Origin: Streptomyces fodineus
GTDB lineage: Bacteria; Actinomycetota; Actinomycetes; Streptomycetales; Streptomycetaceae
Assembly: GCF_001735805.1 (NCBI RefSeq)
Contig: NZ_CP017248.1
Coordinates: forward strand, 6,572,001-6,636,000
Direction of reading: 5' to 3'
DNA: 64,000 bases
Both the position numbers and the translations under genes were made by a program. Shown piece after piece: positions 51,156 through 59,108 of the stretch; position 1 is the stretch's first letter, and each line of letters begins with the position of its first letter. Under the pieces are notes generated by a model that did no database searches, was not told where the DNA came from, and worked only from the letters and a program-made list of their open reading frames with translations.

Positions 51156-51842
51156 GTGCTGCCAGTACGGGGACGAGACGGCCGGGCCCTGCGCTTCCTG
51201 GGCACGCGCACCGCATGGACACCCGTCGGGGACGGCGAGTTCTACTGCCCCGGCTGCGGTGGCGACCGCAACTACCAGCGGCTCACCGGGCGCCGCCGGC
51301 TCACCCTGCTCGGGCTGCCGCTGCTGCCGCGCGGGACGGCCGGGCCGGTCGTGGAGTGCGCCGCCTGCTGCCACCAGTACGGCATCGACGTCCTCGACCA
51401 TCCCACCACGCGCCGCTTCTCCGCGATGCTCCGCGACGCCGTGCACACCGTCGCCCTCGCGGTGCTCGCGGCGGGCGGCACCTCCTCCCGTACGGCCCTG
51501 GAGACGGCCGCCGGAGCGGTGCGCGCGGCCGGCTTCGACGGCTGTACCGGGGAACAGCTGACCGCGCTCGTCGACGCCCTCGCCGCCGACACCGGCCGGG
51601 TCCTCGGCGCCGAGTGCGGCACGAGCCTGACGATAGAGCTGCACGAGGCCCTGGACCCACTCGCCCCGCACCTCGCCCCCGCCGGCCGCGAGTCCCTCCT
51701 CCTCCAAGCGGCCCGCATCGCCCTGGCCGACGGCCCCTACACCCCCGCCGAACGCGACGCCCTCACCACGGTCGGCGCGGCCCTGACCATCTGCGCGGAC
51801 GACGTGACCCGCCTGCTGGCAGCGGCCCGGACCCCGTCCTGA
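51156..51842 (+). CDS. zinc-ribbon TerB-like protein
   Basis: 228 residues from GTG 51156 with GGAGG six bases upstream; the frame extends back to 51045 without a better start. The N-terminal ~75 residues form a zinc ribbon of CPGC...CAAC type (GEFYCPGCGGDRNY and VVECAACCHQYG). The rest is all-helical and resembles TerB (tellurite-resistance B, DjlA-like): MLRDAVHTVALAVLAAGGTS and AARIALADGPYTPAERDAL. Actinobacterial proteins of this layout are common downstream of leuA; function unknown. Confidence 0.78.
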   Translation: MLPVRGRDGRALRFLGTRTAWTPVGDGEFYCPGCGGDRNYQRLTGRRRLTLLGLPLLPRGTAGPVVECAACCHQYGIDVLDHPTTRRFSAMLRDAVHTVALAVLAAGGTSSRTALETAAGAVRAAGFDGCTGEQLTALVDALAADTGRVLGAECGTSLTIELHEALDPLAPHLAPAGRESLLLQAARIALADGPYTPAERDALTTVGAALTICADDVTRLLAAARTPS

Positions 51843-51884
51843 CGGCCGGGGCGCGCGCAGGTCGCGGGGTGCGGTGGTGGGGTG

Positions 51885-51900
51885 TACTCCCCGGGGAGTA
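51885..51900. promoter_or_regulatory. 16-bp perfect palindrome upstream of the MMPL operon
   Basis: TACTCCCCGGGGAGTA is perfectly self-complementary and lies 127 bases before the MMPL start. It is too symmetric and loop-free to be a normal terminator and looks like a dimeric regulator's site; the NarL-type regulator encoded in the same operon is the obvious candidate (inference). Confidence 0.5.
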
Positions 51901-52027
51901 GTCGGGGCGGCCGGTCACCCCGTGCAGTAGGCCCGAACTCGCACCCGCGCCCGACGAATCGTGGTCCTTCCGGCGGAAGTCTGGGAGCCGTATCCAGACA
52001 TCCGCGGTGGAGGGGAGGCCCGATTCC

Positions 52028-54097
52028 ATGGGGGCCGTCAAGACAGGGAGGACCAGGGGGCTGCCCTGGCTGGTGGTCGGGCTGTGGGCGGTGCTGCTGG
52101 CCGTGGCCGGGCCGTTCGCCGCCAAGCTGGGCGACGTCCAGCACGACCGGGCCACCGACTACCTGCCGGCGTCCGCCGACTCCACCCGGGTTGCGAAACT
52201 GCAGGACCGGCTGCCCGGTGGCGAGAGGACCGAGCTGGTCCTCGTCTACCACCGGGCCTCCGGCCTCACCACCGCCGACCGCGCCACGGCCGGACGGCAG
52301 CTGGCGCGGATCGCCCACCGCCACACCCTGACCGGCCCCACCCCGCACGGCATCCCGTCCGCCGACGGCACCACCCTCATGTACCCGGTGACCAGCAACG
52401 AGCCCGGCACCGACGAGAACAGGCGGAACACCTTCGTCGACGACGTCCGGCAACTCGCCCACGACCAGGGCGGGTTGAGCGTGCGGGTCGGCGGTCCGGC
52501 CGCCCTCGCCACCGACGCCTCCGGCGTCTACGCCTCGCTCGGCGGGCCCCTGCTCTACACCACGGTCGCCGTCGTCGCGATCCTGCTGATCCTCATCTAC
52601 CGCAGCCCCCTGCTGTGGCTGGTCCCGCTCGTCGTCGCCGCTCTCGCCGACTTCCTCGCCCGCGCCGCAGCCTACGGCCTCAACCAGGCCTTCGGCACCA
52701 CCGTCTCCGGCCAGAGCGCCGGCATCATGACCATCCTGGTCTTCGGCGCCGGCACCGACTACGCCCTCCTCCTCGTCTCCCGCTACCGCGAGGAGCTACG
52801 ACGTCACGAGACGCCGTACGACGCGATGCGCGCCGCCCTGCGCGGCTGCGGGCCCGCCGTCCTCGCCTCCTCCGGCACGGTCGCCGCCGGACTGCTCTGC
52901 CTGCTCGCCGCCGACCTCAACTCCAGCCGGGGCATGGGCCCGCTCGGCACGGTCGGTGTGCTGTGCGCGCTCGCCGCGATGCTCACCCTGCTCCCGGCCG
53001 TCCTGGTGCTGCTGGGCCGCCGGGTCTTCTGGCCGCTCGTACCCGCCCACGGCAGCACCCCCAAGGCCCGCCGGTCCCTGTTCGCGGCGATGGGCTCCTC
53101 GGCCGGGCGCCGCCCGCTGACCGTCCTCGCCTCCGGCGCCGCCCTGCTCGGCGCGCTCGCGCTGGGCACCCTGAACCTGCCCGGCTCCCTCAAGCAGCTG
53201 GACACCTTCGTGCACCGGCCCGAGTCCGTGACCGCCATGGAGACCGTGGCCAAGGCCTACCCGGAGCGGTCCGCACAGCCCATCGAGATCCTCACCCCGG
53301 CCGGCCGGGCGGATGCGACCCTCGCCGTGGTCGAGGGCACCCGGGGAGTGGCCGAGGCGCGCCAGGGCCGTACCGGCGGGGGCTGGACCGAGATCACCGT
53401 GACCGCGTCCGCCCCGCCCCAGTCCGCCGCCGAGACCGCCACCATCGAGGCGCTCCGGCACCGGCTGCCCGGCTCCCGCGTCGGCGGGCCCAGCGCCCAG
53501 CAGCTCGACCTGAAGGACACCAGCGCCCGCGACCGCCTGGTGGTCGTCCCGATCGTGCTCCTGTCGGTGCTGCTGATCCTGATCGTCCTGCTGCGTTCCC
53601 TGCTCGCCCCGCTGCTTCTCGTCGCCGCCGTGATCGCCGTGTGGGGCGCGGCCCTCGGACTCGGCGGGCTCGCCTTCGGGCCGCTGTTCGGCTTCCCCGG
53701 CACCGACCCCGGCCTCGGCCTGCTCTCCTTCGTCTTCCTGGTCGCCCTCGGCGTCGACTACGGCATCTTCCTGATGCACCGGATGCGGGAGGAGTCGGTC
53801 AAGGGCACCGAACCGGCGGCGGCCGCGCTGATCGCCCTGCGCACCACCGGCGGGGTCATCGCCTCCGCCGGGCTGGTCCTCGCCGCCACCTTCGCGGTGC
53901 TGACGAACATGGGCCTGGTGCCACTGGTCGAGCTGGGCTTCGTCATCGCCGTCGGCGTCCTGCTGGACACCTTCCTCGTCCGCACCTACCTGGTGACCAG
54001 CGCGAGCGTGGCGCTCGGGCGGCGGGTGTGGTGGCCGGGCCGGCTGTCCCGTCCGGTGCCGGACACCGACCGCGCGCCGGAGCCCGTGGGCGTATAG
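52028..54097 (+). CDS. MMPL family RND transporter
   Basis: 689 residues from ATG 52028 (GGGGAGG nine bases upstream). Two symmetric halves, each with an extracytoplasmic domain and about five to six membrane segments. The signature pairs FGAGTDYALLLVSRYREEL (first half) and LGVDYGIFLMHRMREE (second half) carry the acidic-Tyr pair of MmpL/HpnN transporters. Mycobacterial relatives export lipids. It is the first gene of an operon with a sensor kinase, response regulator and sialidase; cargo unknown. Confidence 0.92.
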   Translation: MGAVKTGRTRGLPWLVVGLWAVLLAVAGPFAAKLGDVQHDRATDYLPASADSTRVAKLQDRLPGGERTELVLVYHRASGLTTADRATAGRQLARIAHRHTLTGPTPHGIPSADGTTLMYPVTSNEPGTDENRRNTFVDDVRQLAHDQGGLSVRVGGPAALATDASGVYASLGGPLLYTTVAVVAILLILIYRSPLLWLVPLVVAALADFLARAAAYGLNQAFGTTVSGQSAGIMTILVFGAGTDYALLLVSRYREELRRHETPYDAMRAALRGCGPAVLASSGTVAAGLLCLLAADLNSSRGMGPLGTVGVLCALAAMLTLLPAVLVLLGRRVFWPLVPAHGSTPKARRSLFAAMGSSAGRRPLTVLASGAALLGALALGTLNLPGSLKQLDTFVHRPESVTAMETVAKAYPERSAQPIEILTPAGRADATLAVVEGTRGVAEARQGRTGGGWTEITVTASAPPQSAAETATIEALRHRLPGSRVGGPSAQQLDLKDTSARDRLVVVPIVLLSVLLILIVLLRSLLAPLLLVAAVIAVWGAALGLGGLAFGPLFGFPGTDPGLGLLSFVFLVALGVDYGIFLMHRMREESVKGTEPAAAALIALRTTGGVIASAGLVLAATFAVLTNMGLVPLVELGFVIAVGVLLDTFLVRTYLVTSASVALGRRVWWPGRLSRPVPDTDRAPEPVGV

Positions 54098-54103
54098 CGC
54101 AAG

Positions 54104-55303
54104 ATGAATCCCGTGCAGGCAACCATCACCGCGTCCCGGCCCGGCCGGACCCTCGCGTCCCTGGATCCGCTGCGGCAGGACACGCTCCTCGCCGCCGGGC
54201 TCGCCGCGCTCGCCTCGGTCATCGCCGTCACCGTCGGCAGCGGCCGGCAGCCGGACGCGCTCGGCTGGGCCCTGCTCCTCGGCCTGCACGTGCCGCTGGT
54301 CTGGCGCCGGCGGGCCCCGCTCGCCGTGCTGGCGGTCATGATCACGCTGATCGCGGCCTACCACCAGCAGGACTACAACCACTCGGCGCCCACCGCCGCC
54401 TCGATGGTCGTCCTCTACACGGCGGCGGTGACCAACGGCCCCCGGCGTACGGCCTTCATCGGCGGTGCCGTCGTCACGCTGATGCTGCTCCTGAAGATCC
54501 GCCACGGCATGGCCGGAGTGCAGGTCAGCTTCCAGATCACCGGCTGGATCGTCTCCATGCTCGTCCTCGGCGGCTACATCCGCGTCCACCGGGAGAACGC
54601 CGCCGCGGCCGTGGAACGCGCCGAACGCGCCGAACGCACCCGGGAGGAGGAGGCCCGCCGCCGGGTCGCCGAGGAACGCCTGCGCATCGCCCGTGACCTG
54701 CACGACCTGCTCGCCCACAGCATCACCCTCATCGGCGTGCAGACCTCGGTCGCCGCGCACGTCCTTCAGGCCGACCCCGAGCGGCTGGACCGTACGGCCG
54801 TGGCGAAGGCCCTCGACGACATCGCCGGGACCTGCCGTACGGCCCGCGGTGAACTCCGTACGACCCTTCAGGTGCTGCGCGGCCCCGGCGCCCCGGACGT
54901 CCGCGGCCCGCTGCCGGGCCTTGAGGGTCTCACCGAGCTGGCCAAGTCGGCGGGCGTCCGGGTGGAGCTGTCCGTGCGGGCCGACGGGGTGCCGCCGGCC
55001 GTCGGTGCCGCCGTCTACCGGATCGTGCAGGAGGCGCTCACCAACGCGGTACGGCACGGCGGCCGGGCCGACCTGACCGTGCGCGTGGACGTGTACGAGG
55101 AGCAGGGCGGCCTGCGTGTCCAGGTCACCGACGACGGTGTGGGCGGCAGTGGTGAGGGTCCGCCCGGCTTCGGGCTCGTCGGGATGCGGGAGCGGGCCCG
55201 CAGCGTCGGCGGCACGGTCGACGCCGGACCCCGCGCGGACGGCCGGGGCTTCGAGGTGAGCGCCGTACTGCCGCTGGGGGAGAAACCGGAGGACCAGAGA
55301 TGA
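54104..55303 (+). CDS. sensor histidine kinase, NarL/DesK class
   Basis: 399 residues, starting six bases after the MMPL gene. About four to five hydrophobic segments in the first 160 residues form a membrane sensor without a large extracellular domain. A coiled region with repeated AERAER leads to HisKA_3: RIARDLHDLLAHSITLIGVQ (phospho-His). The HATPase part has EALTNAVRHGG, VTDDGVGGSG and GFGLVGMRERARSVGG. Overlaps the regulator gene by four bases. Confidence 0.93.
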   Translation: MNPVQATITASRPGRTLASLDPLRQDTLLAAGLAALASVIAVTVGSGRQPDALGWALLLGLHVPLVWRRRAPLAVLAVMITLIAAYHQQDYNHSAPTAASMVVLYTAAVTNGPRRTAFIGGAVVTLMLLLKIRHGMAGVQVSFQITGWIVSMLVLGGYIRVHRENAAAAVERAERAERTREEEARRRVAEERLRIARDLHDLLAHSITLIGVQTSVAAHVLQADPERLDRTAVAKALDDIAGTCRTARGELRTTLQVLRGPGAPDVRGPLPGLEGLTELAKSAGVRVELSVRADGVPPAVGAAVYRIVQEALTNAVRHGGRADLTVRVDVYEEQGGLRVQVTDDGVGGSGEGPPGFGLVGMRERARSVGGTVDAGPRADGRGFEVSAVLPLGEKPEDQR

Positions 55304-55965
55304 TCCGGGTACTGCTCGCCGACGACCAGACCCTGGTGCGGGCCGCGTTCGCGATGCTCGTGGAGTCGGCGCCGGACATGGCGGTCGTCGGACAGGCCGG
55401 CACCGGCCGCGAGGCCGTCGACCTGGCCCGCGCCGAGCGCGCCGACGTGGTGCTGATGGACATCCGCATGCCCGGCCTGGACGGCATCGAGGCGACCCGG
55501 CTCATCGCCGCCGACGAGGACCTCGCCGGGGTCAGGGTCCTGGTGCTCACCACCTACGACACCGACGAGCACGTGGTGGAGGCGCTGCGGGCCGGTGCCT
55601 CCGGCTTCCTGGTGAAGGACACCCGTCCGGCCGACCTCCTCGACGCGATCCGTACGGTCGCCGGGGGCGAGGCGTTGCTCTCACCGGGCCCCACGCAACG
55701 CCTGATCGAGCGGTTCCTGCGCAGCCCCTCGACGCCCGTGACGGGCGGCCCCGAGTGCCTGTCGGACCGGGAGCGCGAGGTGCTGACGCTGGTCGCGCGC
55801 GGCCTCAACAACACCGAGATCGCCGAGGTGTTGGGCCTGAGTCCGCTCACCGCCAAGACCCACGTCAGCCGGATCATGGGCAAGCTCGGCGCCCGCGACC
55901 GAGCCCAGCTGGTGATCGTCGGCTATGAATCGGGGCTGGTGATTCCTGGCAGCATGAGCGGGTGA
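55300..55965 (+). CDS. LuxR/NarL-type response regulator
   Basis: 221 residues. Receiver domain about 1-120 with DDQTLVR, phosphorylated Asp in VVLMDIRMPGLDG and the Lys in GFLVKDTRPADLL; LuxR HTH about 150-215 with LSDREREVLTLVARGLNN, TEIAEVLGLSPLTAKTHVSR. Pairs with the kinase encoded just upstream and probably controls this operon. The sialidase GTG overlaps its stop by four bases. Confidence 0.94.
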   Translation: MIRVLLADDQTLVRAAFAMLVESAPDMAVVGQAGTGREAVDLARAERADVVLMDIRMPGLDGIEATRLIAADEDLAGVRVLVLTTYDTDEHVVEALRAGASGFLVKDTRPADLLDAIRTVAGGEALLSPGPTQRLIERFLRSPSTPVTGGPECLSDREREVLTLVARGLNNTEIAEVLGLSPLTAKTHVSRIMGKLGARDRAQLVIVGYESGLVIPGSMSG

Positions 55966-57179
55966 CACCGAAGAGCCGCATCCTGCTCACCGCCCTCGCG
56001 CTCCTCACCTCGCTCACCGCCCGCGTGCCCGTGGCGGCCTCGGCCCAGGAGGACCCCGCCACCGGCCGTGCGGCCCCCGGCCACGGGCTCTCCGGCTGTG
56101 CCTTCTCCCTCCCGTACATCTCGGGCCAGGGCGGCTACGCCACCTACCGCATCCCCGCCGTCGTACGGACCCCGCGCGGCACCGTCCTGGCCTTCGCCGA
56201 GGGCCGGCGCGACGGCATGAGCGACACCGGTGACATCGACGTCGTCGTGCGCCGTTCCACCGACGGCGGCTGCACCTGGGGCCCGCTGACGGTGGTGGCC
56301 GCCGGACACGGGGACACCCGGGGCAACCCGGCGCCGGTCGTGGACCCGCGCACCGGTGCCGTCGTGGTCGTGACCTGCGGCAACAGTGGCAAGGTGACCG
56401 AGAAGCAGCTCGTGCGCGGCGAGGTGCCGGCCGAGCTGGGCCGCCGGGTGTACGTGCAGCGCAGCCGGGACGACGGCCGCCGCTTCACGCCCCCGGTCGA
56501 CATCACGGCGCAGGTGAAGCGGCCCGGCTGGTACTGGTACGCCACCGGCCCCGGCCACGCCGTGGCCCTCACCCGGGGCCGGCACGCGGGGCGGCTGCTC
56601 GTCCCGGCCAACCACTCCGCCGCCACGACCGCCGGCACCGGCCGGGAGCGCAGGTACCACGGCGGTCACGCCCTCTACAGCGACGACGGCGGCCGCACCT
56701 GGCACCTCGGCTTCACGCAGACCACCCACGACGGCGTGCTCAACACCAACGAGACCACCGCCGCCCAACTCACCGACGGGCGGCTCTACTTCAACGCCCG
56801 CGACCAGTACGGCTCCGCGCCCGGCAACCGTCTCGACACCTACTCCTCCGACGGCGGCACCCGCCTCGACCGCCCCTACGCCGTCCAGCCCACCCTGAAC
56901 GACGTGCCCGTGGTCCAGGGCAGCGTCCTCCAACTGAGCGGCCCGCACGCCCCGTTGCTGTTCTCCGCCCCCTCCGTGCCCACCGCCCGCCGCGCCCTCG
57001 CCCTCTGGTCCAGCACGAACGCCGGCCGCACCTTCACCAGACTGCTCACCCTCTCGGACCGCCCGGCCGCCTACTCCGACCTGGTCCAGCTCGGCCACGC
57101 CACGGTGGGCGTCCTGTACGAGACGGGCACCACGCAGGCGTACGACACCCTGGAGTTCCGCAGACTGAGCCTGACCTAG
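55962..57179 (+). CDS. secreted exo-alpha-sialidase (GH33)
   Basis: Releases terminal sialic acids. 405 residues from GTG 55962; signal peptide about 1-28 (cleavage near VAASA). The sialidase FRIP motif is YRIP (62-65); the catalytic-Asp region follows in AEGRRDGMSDTGDIDVV. Asp boxes: STDGGCTW (99-106), SRDDGRRF, SDDGGRTW. NTNETTAAQLTDGRLYFNARD matches the Glu/Arg region and AAYSDLVQL the nucleophilic Tyr region. No carbohydrate-binding module or anchor. Translationally coupled to the two-component system and convergent, by a four-base overlap, with a lyase/transporter operon. Confidence 0.92.
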   Translation: MTPKSRILLTALALLTSLTARVPVAASAQEDPATGRAAPGHGLSGCAFSLPYISGQGGYATYRIPAVVRTPRGTVLAFAEGRRDGMSDTGDIDVVVRRSTDGGCTWGPLTVVAAGHGDTRGNPAPVVDPRTGAVVVVTCGNSGKVTEKQLVRGEVPAELGRRVYVQRSRDDGRRFTPPVDITAQVKRPGWYWYATGPGHAVALTRGRHAGRLLVPANHSAATTAGTGRERRYHGGHALYSDDGGRTWHLGFTQTTHDGVLNTNETTAAQLTDGRLYFNARDQYGSAPGNRLDTYSSDGGTRLDRPYAVQPTLNDVPVVQGSVLQLSGPHAPLLFSAPSVPTARRALALWSSTNAGRTFTRLLTLSDRPAAYSDLVQLGHATVGVLYETGTTQAYDTLEFRRLSLT

Positions 57180-58102
57180 AGAAGCCCGGCCGCCGCCAGG
57201 AACTTGCCGACCCGCTCGGTCTCCTCGCCGGACAGCGGCACCTGCGGCTCGGCCGTCACCGGACAGTCGATGACCCCCCGCAGATGCAGCGCGGCCTTGA
57301 ACGCGCCCAGCGCCGACGAGCTGCCGCCCATCCGTGCCGGGTCGCCGGCCGTGACCATACCGAACAGCGCGCACAGCCGCTCCTGTTCGGCCCGCGCGCC
57401 CTCCCAGTCGCCCGCCCGGCACATCCGGTACAGCCGGACGTACCCGTGCGGGTCGACGTTGGCCAGCCCCGGCACCGCCCCGTCGGCGCCCAGTGCCAGC
57501 GCGGAGTCCACGAACAGCTCGGAGCCGGTCAGCACGCTGAACTCGGGGTGCGCGCGGGCGCCGGTGACGATCTCACGGAAGGCGCCCAGGTCCCCGCTGG
57601 AATCCTTGATCCCGGCCAGCACCCGGTCCGCGGCGAGCCCCAGCACCAGGTCGGTGGGCAGCTTGGTGTGCACGGCGACGGGGATGTCGTAGGCGATGAC
57701 CGGCACCTCGGAGGCGGCGGCGATCCGGCGGTAGTGGTGGACGATCTCCGAACGGTGGGTGCGGGCGTAGAACGGGGCGGTGACGACGACGGCCTGCGCA
57801 CCGGCCGCCGTCACGGCCGCGACATGGTCCAGGACCCGGGGGGTCGTCATGTCGATGGCGCCGGCGAGGACCGGCAGCTGCCCCCCGGCATGGGCGACCA
57901 CCGCCTCCACGACCTGCCGGCGCTGCCGGTCCGTCAGGAACGCCGCCTCGGAGGTGGACCCGAGCAGGAACAGCCCGTGCACCCCGCCCTCCACCAGATG
58001 GTCGACCAGCCTGAGCAACGAGGGCACGTCCACCTCGCGCCCCGGTGTCAGGGGGGTGCAGACGGGCGGGACGACACCGGTGAGCGGGGTGGGGAAGGGC
58101 AT
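57176..58102 (-). CDS. DapA/NanA family aldolase, probable N-acetylneuraminate lyase
   Basis: 308-residue TIM-barrel Schiff-base aldolase. TGVVPPVCTPLTPGREVD at the start, GLFLLGSTSEAAFLT (carboxylate-binding GST), the Tyr in VIAYDIPVAVHTKLP and the Lys in LAGIKDSSGDLGA. The dihydrodipicolinate synthase role is unlikely because the gene ends a sugar-type transporter operon and faces a sialidase gene; actinobacterial NanA (for example that of Corynebacterium glutamicum, as I recall it) has a similar VPGLANVDP and SSALGAFKAAL end. Cleaves Neu5Ac to ManNAc and pyruvate if so; another 2-keto-3-deoxy sugar acid is possible. Confidence 0.8.
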   Translation of the reverse strand: MPFPTPLTGVVPPVCTPLTPGREVDVPSLLRLVDHLVEGGVHGLFLLGSTSEAAFLTDRQRRQVVEAVVAHAGGQLPVLAGAIDMTTPRVLDHVAAVTAAGAQAVVVTAPFYARTHRSEIVHHYRRIAAASEVPVIAYDIPVAVHTKLPTDLVLGLAADRVLAGIKDSSGDLGAFREIVTGARAHPEFSVLTGSELFVDSALALGADGAVPGLANVDPHGYVRLYRMCRAGDWEGARAEQERLCALFGMVTAGDPARMGGSSSALGAFKAALHLRGVIDCPVTAEPQVPLSGEETERVGKFLAAAGLL

Positions 58103-58103
58103 G

Positions 58104-59108
58104 TCAGGGCTCCTGGCGTACGGGGGCGCGAGTCGGCTGGTCCTCCTCCACAGGATGGTGGCACCGGTAGCGGTGTCCAGGCCGCGACGCGGCCGAGAAG
58201 TCCGGCATCACCTCGGCACACAACCCGTCCGCCCGCCGGCAGCGGGTGCGGAACGGGCAGCCGCTCGGCGGCCGGGTCGCCGAGGGCACCGGACCGGTCA
58301 GCGGCATCGGGTCGATGGGGTGCAGCAGGCCGGGCGTGGCCGAGAACAGCGCGCGGGTGTACGGGTGCCGGGCGGCGCCGGTGACCCGGTCGGCCGGGGT
58401 CTCCTCCACGATCCGGCCCAGGTACATGGTGATCACCCGGTCGCTCATCCGCCGTACCGTCTGGATGTCGTGCGAGACGAACACCAGGGCGAGGCCGAGG
58501 CGTTCCCTCAGGTCCAGCAGGAGGTTGAGGATCTGCGCGCGCACCGACACGTCCAGGGCGCTGGTCGGCTCGTCGGCGACGACCAGGGCGGGGTCCAGGG
58601 CGAGCGCGCGGGCGATGGCGACGCGCTGCCGCTGACCGCCGGAGAGCTGCCCGGGCAGGACGTCGGCGAGGGCCCGGGGGAGACCCACGAGACCCATCAA
58701 CTCCCTTACCCGGTCCTCCCGTTCGCTCCTGGTACCCCGGTCGTGGACGTCCAGCGGGTCGCGCAGGATCCGCCGTACCGTCAGCCGCCGGTTCAGCGCG
58801 GTCGACGGGTCCTGGAAGACCATCCCGACACCGGCACCCACGGTGGCCCGGCGTTCGGCGGGCGGCATGGTCCACAGGTCACGGCCCCGGAACGCCACCG
58901 ACCCCGGCACCGGCCGCTGGATGCCCACCAGCACCCTGGCCAGCGTCGACTTCCCGCACCCCGACTCGCCGACCACGCCCACCGTCTCCCCGGCGGCCAC
59001 GGTGAGATCGGCGCCCGTCAGGGCGTACACCCGGTCGCGCCCGAGCAGTCCGCCGCTGCGGGCCTTGTGCACCACATGGGCGTTTCGGACCTCGACGACG
59101 GCGTTCAC
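58104..59108 (-). CDS. ABC transporter ATP-binding protein (DppF/OppF type)
   Basis: 334 residues from GTG 59108, which overlaps the upstream stop (GTGA) and has GGAGGGGG close by. Walker A GVVGESGCGKST, Q-loop VFQDPSTALN, signature LSGGQRQRVAIARAL, Walker B VVADEPTSALD, H-loop FVSHD. The C-terminal oligopeptide/nickel-type extension has the Cys pattern GCPFRTRCRRADGLCAEV. Second ATPase of the five-gene operon; the first is fused to a permease. Confidence 0.93.
   Translation of the reverse strand: MNAVVEVRNAHVVHKARSGGLLGRDRVYALTGADLTVAAGETVGVVGESGCGKSTLARVLVGIQRPVPGSVAFRGRDLWTMPPAERRATVGAGVGMVFQDPSTALNRRLTVRRILRDPLDVHDRGTRSEREDRVRELMGLVGLPRALADVLPGQLSGGQRQRVAIARALALDPALVVADEPTSALDVSVRAQILNLLLDLRERLGLALVFVSHDIQTVRRMSDRVITMYLGRIVEETPADRVTGAARHPYTRALFSATPGLLHPIDPMPLTGPVPSATRPPSGCPFRTRCRRADGLCAEVMPDFSAASRPGHRYRCHHPVEEDQPTRAPVRQEP

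Noticed and set aside
57176..58102. Lysine-pathway 4-hydroxy-tetrahydrodipicolinate synthase (dapA)
   Set aside because: Family resemblance is real, but the operon context (sugar-type importer, facing sialidase) argues for a NanA-type lyase; biosynthetic dapA normally lies near dapB or an RNase J gene.
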